A stretch of DNA of 14,058 nucleotides from Bacteroidota bacterium (GTDB lineage: Bacteria; Bacteroidota; Bacteroidia; AKYH767-A; JABDAW01). The translations under genes were made by a program, and so were the position numbers. Shown here piece after piece: positions 7,276-14,058 of the stretch. Numbering within the stretch: position 1 is the stretch's first letter; each line of letters starts with the position of its first letter. The stretch spans positions 1-14,058 of the forward strand of contig JAHEYM010000049.1 of assembly GCA_023251595.1 (NCBI GenBank), given 5' to 3'. Below the pieces are notes generated by a model. That model worked only from the letters and a program-made list of their open reading frames with translations. It was not told where the DNA came from and did not search any database.

Positions 7276-7283
7276 TAACTTTG
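7276..7283 (+). promoter_or_regulatory. -7 promoter element for the PfkB kinase gene
   Basis: TAACTTTG matches TAnnTTTG exactly and lies 20 bases before ATG at 7304, implying a leader of about 10-15 nt. No good -33 TTG is seen at the expected distance (the 7252-7255 bases are TTCA), so it may be weaker or activator-dependent. It diverges from the tRNA promoter in the same 149-bp spacer. Confidence 0.55.
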
Positions 7284-7303
7284 CGCCAAAATCCACTTAA
7301 AAT

Positions 7304-8227
7304 ATGAGCCTTCTTGTTGTTGGTACTGTCGCTTTCGATGCTATTGAAACCCCTTTTGGTAAAACTGATAAAATCATCGGCGGTGCAGCTACTTATGCGA
7401 CTCTTGCTGCTTCCTATTTCACCGACAAAATCAATTTGCTCTCGGTTATCGGCAACGATTTTCCAGAATCCGCTATTCAACAATTCGCTGATTACGAGAT
7501 ATCTACGGAGGGTTTACAGATAAAAAGTGATGCGAAAACTTTTTTTTGGTCAGGTAAATATCATAACGATATGAATACCCGCGACACATTGGCTACCGAA
7601 CTCAACGTGCTTGCCGATTTCGACCCGCTGGTTCCCGATTCTTATCAGGATTGTGAGTTTCTGATGCTAGGTAATTTAATGCCCTCAGTTCAGCGGAAAG
7701 TCATTGAAAGACTTTGGATACGTCCCAAATTTATTGTGATGGATACCATGAATTTCTGGATGGATATTGCCATGGAAGAACTCGTTCAAACCATTGCGCT
7801 TGTTGACATTTTGGTGATTAATGATGCCGAAGCCAGACAACTTTCCGGCGAATATTCGCTTGTTCGGGCAGCCCAGAAAATACTGAATTTGGGTCCCAAA
7901 TATCTGATCATCAAAAAAGGTGAACACGGCGCTTTACTGTTCAATAAACAACAGGTATTTTTTGCACCTGCCCTACCTTTAGAAGATGTTTTCGATCCAA
8001 CCGGTGCCGGTGATACATTTGCAGGCGCTTTTATCGGTCATCTTGCAGCAACCCGCGATGTCTCCTTCGAGAATCTGAAAAGAGCCATTATTTTCGGCTC
8101 AGCTATGGCATCATTCTGTGTTGAAAAGTTCGGTACCGAAAGAATTGTCGGATTAACAGAAGAAGAGGTTCAGGAACGTGTTCAGGCATTTATTGATCTT
8201 GTACAATTCGATATTTCGCTGGTGTAA
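7304..8227 (+). CDS. PfkB-family carbohydrate (ribokinase-like) kinase
   Basis: A 307-residue cytoplasmic kinase of the PfkB/ribokinase superfamily that phosphorylates a sugar, nucleoside or related alcohol with ATP. The N-terminal substrate-side motif is GGAATY (26-31), in the place of the usual GG...N signature. NDAEA (173-177) matches the N-x-x-E region that helps position Mg-phosphate. PfkB signature 2 is DPTGAGDTFAGAF (231-243), with D237 the catalytic base and GAG the anion hole. The C-terminus (ERIVGLTEEEVQERV) resembles a conserved Bacteroidota subgroup annotated only as sugar kinase. Nothing nearby identifies the substrate. It is likely monocistronic, with its own -7 element upstream and a convergent gene downstream. 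Adenosine or fructose kinase activity cannot be distinguished from sequence alone. Confidence 0.9.
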   Translation: MSLLVVGTVAFDAIETPFGKTDKIIGGAATYATLAASYFTDKINLLSVIGNDFPESAIQQFADYEISTEGLQIKSDAKTFFWSGKYHNDMNTRDTLATELNVLADFDPLVPDSYQDCEFLMLGNLMPSVQRKVIERLWIRPKFIVMDTMNFWMDIAMEELVQTIALVDILVINDAEARQLSGEYSLVRAAQKILNLGPKYLIIKKGEHGALLFNKQQVFFAPALPLEDVFDPTGAGDTFAGAFIGHLAATRDVSFENLKRAIIFGSAMASFCVEKFGTERIVGLTEEEVQERVQAFIDLVQFDISLV

Positions 8228-8230
8228 CTA

Positions 8231-8269
8231 ATTTCGGAATATTATAATATATTATTTCATTACCGAAAT
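8231..8269. terminator. Inverted repeat between convergent genes, candidate terminator
   Basis: ATTTCGG (8231-8237) and CCGAAAT (8263-8269) form a perfect 7-bp stem around an AT-rich loop, and the loop itself holds the palindrome ATATTATAATAT (8239-8250). On the plus strand a T-rich stretch, CTTTCTTGTTT, follows, so it could end the kinase transcript. The right arm and part of the loop are the last codons and stop of the minus-strand exoprotein. The long loop and lack of a pure T-run make this tentative. Confidence 0.4.
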
Positions 8270-11200
8270 CTTTCTTGTTTCGACAAGTGAACCTGAATTT
8301 ACCTTAATAAAATAAATTCCGTTTGCAAAACGATTCATGTCAATTTCATATCGGTTTTTTCGGGTGAAGTTTTGGTCGTCAATTTTATATAATTCATCTC
8401 CCATCACATCTGAAAGTATGACAGAAGTGTTATGAGAATTGTTTGATGAAATTTCAACATAAACTTTTCCTGACGATGGATTCGGAAAAACTTTCAGAGA
8501 ATTTTCCGGATCAGATTCTGTATATATACCTACATTGTTCGAAGTGAGATTAATATTGTCAAGAAATAAATCATTCCCAAAACCACTTTTGCCGATAAAT
8601 CTTATTTCCATGGGCGACGAGCCTGCATAAGAATTTAAATTGACAGTCTCTGTTCTCCATTGTGAAGATAACGGATAAAAAATATTTGTTGTCGCTGCCG
8701 CAGTCGCGAGTGTCAGATCACCTTTAGCATATACGCGTGTTGAGCTTGTTGAACAATCAGAAAACAAATCAACGATTAATGAGTCGTGATAGCTTGCATC
8801 GTAAGGTGCGTACGCGACATCAAAAGTTAAGGTGATTGGTGCTACAAGCTGTGTAAAATTGATATAAGACGAAATGATTTTGTCCTGTCCTCCATTGATA
8901 TTATAAAAATTCGCCATGGCAGATTCTGATGAAAGACCAAACCCTCCCACTGTATTATCTCTCGACCATAAATTTGAAGAGTTTTGCAATGTCCATCCTG
9001 CAGGTGGAAATGTGGTTGAAACAAAACCCTGAGAAACCGGAGTCATAATTGCTGAAGATCCCGACAAAATTGTGAAGACCATATTTCGATTATCGTTTCC
9101 CGCATTCAAATCAGTGCCTGAATTCGGATTTGCAGTATATGAATAGAAATTATGTACACCTCCGCTAAGTGTATATGTAGGAAGTGTGATATCTGCGATT
9201 CCGAGAGCCGGCAAAGTTCCCAACCAATTGTAAATCTGATCTGCCTGTGCATCGATATGATAATGCAGAGTCACCGTGTGAAGCGTGTCCGTACCATAAT
9301 TTCTGATACGAACGATAGGTGTTATCAGCGAATCGCAAGTCTGAGATGGAGGAGCAAGTACTGTGCTCACCCCCGCATCGAGTGTTAACAATGTTGAGGT
9401 CTGTAAATCAGATTCCCAAAGACCCCGACCATAAGTTGCTGCTCTTAATTTACTGGTCGGATAATGAATTTCAAGTTCATCAATAATTACATTCGGCATA
9501 CCTGTATTATATGGAATCCAATCACTCTGCGTTGCATCGGTATAAAATACGCCAAAATCGGTTCCTATATATAATAAATCGTTTGAATTATTCTGGTATT
9601 CTATACAGTTCACCGGAATATTCGGCAATGTACCGGAAACATTCGTCCAGGTCGAACCTCCATTCGAAGTATAAAAAACTTTTTCACCCGCTGCATACCC
9701 TGAAAATACAACCCAAAATGCATCCGGATTATTTCCATTCACCGCTATCCCATCGATTGCTGCATTGGCAACAGGAAGTGTTCCTGTAATATTATTCCAA
9801 CTTGCACCGCCATTAGTAGTTCTGAAAATATTTCCAAATGTAGCAGCATATATATAGTTACCATTTGAGTTGGAAACTTCAAGAGAATACACTGCATTGC
9901 CATCTAAAGAACCTGAAATAGGATTCCATGTACCTCCGTTATCCGTTGATCCCTCGACATCATTCGCACCAAGATACATTTTATTATGATCATTAGGATC
10001 CATGATGATGGGGGAAGTCCAGTCCGAGCCATAAGCGGTGAGCGGAGTGAATGTATTTCCGCCATCGGTCGATTTGGAAAAATAACCGGATTGAGACGAT
10101 GCAAATACAATATTATCATTTGTGAAATCGACTAAACATTCTTCACCATCAGCACCCATCACCTGATTTGATGTGGCACCGGTAACACGATCGGTTCCGT
10201 TATCCTGCGCTCCCGCATAAATTAATCCCGGAGTGAGATAAGAACATCCCAAACGATAATATTGTTTGATATCAAGCCCGTTGCTAAGATCAGTCCAGGT
10301 AGCGCCCTGATCTGTAGATTTAAATATACCTCCATCATTCAAAGAATATATTATCTGAGAACTCGCGGGCGCGAATTTCAGATCATGATTATCAGCATGA
10401 ACATAATTTCCTGCGGGCCATGTACCCCAATCTGAAATTGCATTCCAGGTATTTCCCCCATCAGTACTTAGAGCTACGATCAACCCGCCCGCCAATAATA
10501 TATTTTTATTGAGAGGTGAAATGTCGAGTACACAATCGTAATATCCGTAAGCATTGGTAACAGACAAGGGGTCTGTGCGTTGGGTAAATGTAACACCAAA
10601 ATTTGAAGAATAATATAATCCTCCACCTTCACTCCAAATATATACAACACTTGAATCAGCTGTTGTTACTGAAATGCTGGTTCTCCCTGTGGAAGTCACT
10701 CCTGAAATATAATTCCAACTTGCTCCACCATCGGTCGATTGTTCGAAACCAGTACTATCACCGGTATATACAATATTCGAGTTCGTGGGACAATATTCGA
10801 TATCATAGAATTTCCCTGTCAATTGATTTGTCCATGTAACACCGGCATCCAAAGATTTATAAATGCCGTTGTTTGTAGCTGCATGTAATATATTATGGTT
10901 CGCGGGACTCATTATCAACCGCTGAATAATCGTGATATTATTTTGCGTGTAATTCAGTCCCATCTGATTCCAGGTTGCGCCGCCGTCAGTCGATTTCATA
11001 ACGCCTGCACTGTAATGACCGATGGTTTCATACTGCCAGTAAATACCGTATTTATCACCCGTAGCTATATACATAATATTCGGATCAGCACTATCGATAA
11101 TAATTTCTGATATGCTCAATGATGGCAATAAATCGGTGTTGGAAGTCCATGTTGAACCGCCATCTGTCGATTTCCATAAACCACCGCAAGCTGTTCCGAC

Positions 11201-11641
11201 AAAAAGTGTATTCGGATCTGTCGGATGAAAAGCGAGACAATTAATCCTTCCTGCTCCTCCTCCATTTCCCGGAACTTGTGAAGGACCAATGAAAGTCCAA
11301 TTAGACCCGGTTCTCTCATGCTGATCTTTAAATTTCGATTTATACTTTTGAAATTCTTTATATAATATTTCGGGTGAATAAAATATCCCGCTCGGAAAAG
11401 TTCTCTGTTTTACGAACCACTCCCAACGCTTGAATTGCTGATAGCCCCCTTCATCGGCATTCTCGCTTTCGATGAGAGAAGGTTCGCGGGTTTTCCAGTA
11501 TTCGTCGAACGCATGTTGCACATCCCAAAAAGTGAGTTTATGAGTTGAGGTGTTAAGCATACTCGGGGTCATATAGGGCTGTGCTTTGATCGATGATGCC
11601 AGAGAAGAGGCAATGACAAGCAGTAGGAAACTCTTTTTCAT
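8252..11641 (-). CDS. T9SS-exported Asp-box beta-propeller exoprotein
   Basis: A 1129-residue secreted or surface protein. Residues 1-20 are a Sec signal peptide (cleavage after SSIKA, mature start Gln21). An N-terminal segment with the GGYQQFKRWEWF motif (about 66-77) precedes a sortilin/VPS10-like propeller region (about 110-745). The propeller has eleven Asp-box motifs (S/T-x-D/N-x-G-x-T/S-W/F) at about 158, 217, 263, 302, 345, 392, 442, 524, 565, 608 and 658, and ends with AATYGRGLWESD. A CARDB/Ig-like domain (about 754-860) and a choice-of-anchor J/cleaved-adhesin-like jelly roll (about 868-1032) follow. The end is a T9SS type A sorting domain (about 1050-1129) with VFPNPSSGK and GIYFIKV. 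Role is unknown; glycan or protein binding is more likely than sialidase activity. ATG at 11641 is preferred over the in-frame ATG at 11665, which would put eight charged residues before the signal and lie inside the -7 element. Confidence 0.92.
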   Translation of the reverse strand: MKKSFLLLVIASSLASSIKAQPYMTPSMLNTSTHKLTFWDVQHAFDEYWKTREPSLIESENADEGGYQQFKRWEWFVKQRTFPSGIFYSPEILYKEFQKYKSKFKDQHERTGSNWTFIGPSQVPGNGGGAGRINCLAFHPTDPNTLFVGTACGGLWKSTDGGSTWTSNTDLLPSLSISEIIIDSADPNIMYIATGDKYGIYWQYETIGHYSAGVMKSTDGGATWNQMGLNYTQNNITIIQRLIMSPANHNILHAATNNGIYKSLDAGVTWTNQLTGKFYDIEYCPTNSNIVYTGDSTGFEQSTDGGASWNYISGVTSTGRTSISVTTADSSVVYIWSEGGGLYYSSNFGVTFTQRTDPLSVTNAYGYYDCVLDISPLNKNILLAGGLIVALSTDGGNTWNAISDWGTWPAGNYVHADNHDLKFAPASSQIIYSLNDGGIFKSTDQGATWTDLSNGLDIKQYYRLGCSYLTPGLIYAGAQDNGTDRVTGATSNQVMGADGEECLVDFTNDNIVFASSQSGYFSKSTDGGNTFTPLTAYGSDWTSPIIMDPNDHNKMYLGANDVEGSTDNGGTWNPISGSLDGNAVYSLEVSNSNGNYIYAATFGNIFRTTNGGASWNNITGTLPVANAAIDGIAVNGNNPDAFWVVFSGYAAGEKVFYTSNGGSTWTNVSGTLPNIPVNCIEYQNNSNDLLYIGTDFGVFYTDATQSDWIPYNTGMPNVIIDELEIHYPTSKLRAATYGRGLWESDLQTSTLLTLDAGVSTVLAPPSQTCDSLITPIVRIRNYGTDTLHTVTLHYHIDAQADQIYNWLGTLPALGIADITLPTYTLSGGVHNFYSYTANPNSGTDLNAGNDNRNMVFTILSGSSAIMTPVSQGFVSTTFPPAGWTLQNSSNLWSRDNTVGGFGLSSESAMANFYNINGGQDKIISSYINFTQLVAPITLTFDVAYAPYDASYHDSLIVDLFSDCSTSSTRVYAKGDLTLATAAATTNIFYPLSSQWRTETVNLNSYAGSSPMEIRFIGKSGFGNDLFLDNINLTSNNVGIYTESDPENSLKVFPNPSSGKVYVEISSNNSHNTSVILSDVMGDELYKIDDQNFTRKNRYEIDMNRFANGIYFIKVNSGSLVETRKISVMK

Positions 11642-11662
11642 GGGAGATCTTTTATCAATTAT

Positions 11663-11670
11663 CAAAGATA
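11663..11670 (-). promoter_or_regulatory. -7 promoter element for the exoprotein gene
   Basis: On the minus strand TATCTTTG (11670-11663) matches TAnnTTTG exactly, in the 35-bp gap between the kinase stop (11677) and the exoprotein ATG (11641). Transcription would begin near 11656. That leaves the alternative upstream ATG at 11665 off the transcript and supports the start at 11641. No -33 TTG is seen at the proper spacing, so the element could need an activator, or be fortuitous. Confidence 0.5.
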
Positions 11671-11676
11671 GTGAAA

Positions 11677-13980
11677 TTAGTGTCTCACCAGTTTGTTTAT
11701 TTTCAAAACCAGTTCTTCCGGCTCAAATGGTTTTGCGATATATTCATCCATTCCGGATTCAAAACATTTTTCCATTTCGGCTTTCGTTGCGCTCGCTGTC
11801 AAAGCAAGAATTTTTGTTTTATTCTTTGGTTCCTGCATGCGTGTACGGATGTATACAGTTGCATCATACCCATTCATTTCAGGCATTTGCAAATCCATCA
11901 AAATAATATCAAAATCACTTATCGCGAGTTTATCCACGGCTTCTTTTCCGTTATATGCGGCTTCAACATAAACATCTTCGATGAGACTTTTCAGCGTATC
12001 TTCTGCAACAATACGATTAAATTCATTGTCTTCCGCCAATAGCACTCTCAATCCTTTCAAATTACCCGATGGACTCTGAATGGAATTTGTATCACGTCCA
12101 GATGCTATCGGAACTTCAGATATTTTATATGGAATTTCAACCATAAATTCAGAACCTTTTCCGAGTTCACTTTTCACTGAAATAGATCCTCCCTGAAGTT
12201 CAATAAGATTTTTGGAGATTGCGAGACCCAAACCCGTTCCACCGTATTTCCTCGAAATGTCTGTTCCAGCCTGCGAAAAAACATCGAATATATGTTCCAT
12301 TTTATGGGGAGGAATTCCGATACCGGTATCACTCACTTTTATATTTACATTTAGCCAATCTTCTTTCGAAGCAGAAGGCATTGCGCTCACATATACATGT
12401 ACGTAACCCGCATCTGTAAATTTCACGGCATTACTGACAAGATTGAGAAGAATTTGAATGAGCCGAACAGGGTCGCCTGATATCGTTTTGCCAATTTCAT
12501 TTTGCCCCGAAAATTTTAACTCGATTCCTTTTTCTTCCGCTTTAAATTTTAAAGTATTCTGAACGGTATCAATCACATTTGAGAGGTTGAATGCAATTTG
12601 TTCTAATTTCATTTGTCCTGCTTCAATTCTTGATAAATCGAGAATATCATTCAACAACACCAATAAATTCTCTGATGATTTTCTGATTGCATCAATATAT
12701 TTTAATTGCTGTTCCGACGGATTTGTATTCATCAGTAAATTCGACATCCCCATCACCGCATTCATCGGCGTGCGGATCTCGTGACTCATCGTAGCAAGAA
12801 ACCGGTCTTTAAAATGTTCCGATTGCTTAAGTTTATCACGTGTTTTCCTTAGTTCTTCATTTTTTAATTCCAAAATTCTGAAAGCCTTCTTTCTTGATCT
12901 CAATCTGATATATATAAATAAAATCAACATGACAACAGTGGCAGAACCGCCGAGCAACATATTACGCAGTGAATTGGCATTCGCAATTTGCAACTCGTTT
13001 TTTGTGATTTCCTGCGTTTTTTTAGAAATCAGTAAATCCTGTGTCGTTAATTTATCATTTAAAACCGATATCAGCCTTTCCCGGTCATGATCTGCAATGC
13101 CATCTATGTTACTCGCTGCTCCACTGTTTTTCCCTTCTTGTAATTCCTTCAACTCAAATTCAAGCTCTTTCCTTTTACGCTCAAGGTCACTTAATTCCTG
13201 ATTTTTATTTTCCTCAATATTTCCCGATTTTATATTCGGATCTGATTGTTCTTTCTCAATATTTCTCGGGGTACTCCCCCCTGACATGCTTGCCAACATT
13301 CCCTTTCCCAACAAAGAATCCAGCTTCTGATCATTCATAGTTTTTTGAAGGGAATGAATAAGTTCGCGCAATTTTTGTGTTTCTTTTCTATCCTGCCAGT
13401 GTTCCAGAATCTCATAAGCTTTCTGGAAATGCTCAAGAGCTTCTGCGTAATTTTTAATCGACAAAAAGGATTGTCCCGCCAAAGCATTAACCAATGCGAA
13501 AACTTCAGTCCCTTGCGAATTTTCCAGAAAATGGAGTGAACGATGATACAGCTGAACCGCATCTCCTTCATTCCCTTTTTTATGCATCGTAAATCCCTTA
13601 TTCGCGAAAACAACAGCCATTTTTACAGGATTATTCAACATGATCAAAGTATCTGAACTCCGGTTAAAGGCACTCATCGCTTTTAAATACTCACTCTCCC
13701 TCAGGTAAAGCAAACCAAGTCTGTTTGAGGCATCTGCGATTTCCTGCTTATTATTCGATTTTACGGCTTCAGCCAACTGAATTTCAACCAATTTAATAGC
13801 CTTCTCAGGAGCGATATCTCTGGCAATTCGTCTTATTCCATTAAGGTCGGCAATCGCTTTTCCATTTTCGAATGGATTCGCATCTATCCCATCAATCGAA
13901 TCATTAACTCCTTTTTGCGCCAATACAGCACATGTAAAGAACAGAAAAATGGCTAGAACTGAAATTCGATTGTTAGTCAT
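11677..13980 (-). CDS. Hybrid histidine kinase with exported TPR sensor and receiver domain
   Basis: A 767-residue inner-membrane hybrid sensor kinase. Residues 1-21 form a signal peptide (cleavage before Gln22). Residues 44-200 hold about three to four TPR repeats, placed in the periplasm by a single transmembrane helix at about 340-360. Coiled-coil stretches lie at about 256-286 and 365-392. The HisKA H-box is MSHEIRTP with phospho-accepting H400. The ATPase domain has N-box N513/N517, G1 DTGIGIP (551-557), F-box IFDVFSQ and G2 GGTGLGLAIS (580-589). A C-terminal receiver (about 643-767) keeps D651, phospho-acceptor D696 in MDLQMPEMNG, T728 and K750, so all phosphotransfer residues are intact. 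No HPt domain, DNA-binding output or separate regulator is encoded in the window. The exoprotein gene follows 35 bp downstream in the same direction. The 78 bp upstream to the window edge show no convincing promoter. Confidence 0.95.
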   Translation of the reverse strand: MTNNRISVLAIFLFFTCAVLAQKGVNDSIDGIDANPFENGKAIADLNGIRRIARDIAPEKAIKLVEIQLAEAVKSNNKQEIADASNRLGLLYLRESEYLKAMSAFNRSSDTLIMLNNPVKMAVVFANKGFTMHKKGNEGDAVQLYHRSLHFLENSQGTEVFALVNALAGQSFLSIKNYAEALEHFQKAYEILEHWQDRKETQKLRELIHSLQKTMNDQKLDSLLGKGMLASMSGGSTPRNIEKEQSDPNIKSGNIEENKNQELSDLERKRKELEFELKELQEGKNSGAASNIDGIADHDRERLISVLNDKLTTQDLLISKKTQEITKNELQIANANSLRNMLLGGSATVVMLILFIYIRLRSRKKAFRILELKNEELRKTRDKLKQSEHFKDRFLATMSHEIRTPMNAVMGMSNLLMNTNPSEQQLKYIDAIRKSSENLLVLLNDILDLSRIEAGQMKLEQIAFNLSNVIDTVQNTLKFKAEEKGIELKFSGQNEIGKTISGDPVRLIQILLNLVSNAVKFTDAGYVHVYVSAMPSASKEDWLNVNIKVSDTGIGIPPHKMEHIFDVFSQAGTDISRKYGGTGLGLAISKNLIELQGGSISVKSELGKGSEFMVEIPYKISEVPIASGRDTNSIQSPSGNLKGLRVLLAEDNEFNRIVAEDTLKSLIEDVYVEAAYNGKEAVDKLAISDFDIILMDLQMPEMNGYDATVYIRTRMQEPKNKTKILALTASATKAEMEKCFESGMDEYIAKPFEPEELVLKINKLVRH

Positions 13981-14058
13981 CTCTACTATTTAGACTGCAA
14001 AAATGCAATTTTGTTTAACGGCTTGTTGAAATATACAGCCTTCCAATAGTTTACAGTC

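Noticed and set aside
8239..8250. Palindrome ATATTATAATAT as a regulator operator
   Set aside because: It lies at the 3' ends of two convergent genes, not in a promoter region, and such AT palindromes arise easily in AT-rich spacers.
8252..11641. Exo-alpha-sialidase or other BNR glycoside hydrolase function
   Set aside because: Asp-boxes occur in many non-enzymatic propellers; I see no FRIP-type motif or recognisable arginine triad, and the layout is closer to sortilin-like propellers.
11642..11665. Start at 11665 for the exoprotein (eight extra residues)
   Set aside because: The extension is charged, precedes a clean MKKS-type signal peptide, and lies within a TAnnTTTG promoter element.
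11671..12042. 123-codon plus-strand reading frame opposite the receiver domain of the hybrid kinase
   Set aside because: The opposite strand encodes an intact receiver with all conserved residues; the plus frame shows no family features.
13981..14058. Promoter for the hybrid kinase in the 78 bp before its ATG
   Set aside because: Only near-matches are present on the minus strand (TATATTTC, CATTTTTG) and neither has a -33 TTG at the right distance; the true promoter may lie beyond the window.

Overview
The window is an AT-rich chromosomal segment of a free-living type member of Bacteroidota. Four things point there. The large exoprotein ends in a type IX secretion (T9SS) type A sorting domain. 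Several genes are preceded by the phylum's own -7 promoter element TAnnTTTG. The hybrid histidine kinase carries exported TPRs in front of its single transmembrane helix. The lipoprotein is the Bacteroidota kind of M28/glutaminyl-cyclase protein, and both signal-peptidase-I substrates have Gln at the predicted mature N-terminus. A T9SS argues against a typical gut Bacteroides and fits Chitinophagales, Sphingobacteriales or Flavobacteriales-like lineages; I cannot place it more closely.

Layout. Positions 1-3915 (+): the 3' end of cysS, an M28-family glutaminyl-cyclase-like lipoprotein overlapping it by 11 bp, and polA starting on the next base after the lipoprotein stop, a tightly packed likely operon. 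Positions 3916-3999: a spacer-free tandem array of a 7-bp unit (CAATTAA/CAATGAA). Positions 4013-5290 (+): an MFS transporter with a TTG start. Positions 5305-7006 (+): a promoter, then a GNAT N-acetyltransferase and a YbdL-type methionine aminotransferase joined by an ATGA overlap. Positions 7041-7235 (-): a tRNA-Asn(GTT) with its own promoter and intrinsic terminator. Positions 7276-8227 (+): a PfkB-family kinase with its own promoter, diverging from the tRNA promoter. Positions 8252-13980 (-): a 1129-residue T9SS-exported Asp-box beta-propeller protein and, upstream of it, a hybrid histidine kinase/response-regulator protein. These two converge with the kinase gene on an inverted repeat.

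How the genes relate. Most are housekeeping or general metabolism, and I see no defence system, mobile element, CRISPR array or biosynthetic cluster. The most coherent story concerns the cell envelope. The M28/QC lipoprotein would convert N-terminal Gln of exported proteins to pyroglutamate, and both exported proteins here (exoprotein and kinase sensor domain) are predicted to begin with Gln after signal cleavage. The hybrid kinase and exoprotein may form a sensor/secreted-effector neighbourhood, although the exoprotein has its own -7 element in the 35-bp gap. The least explained DNA is the heptamer array, together with a weaker heptamer-like tract inside the polA interdomain linker.
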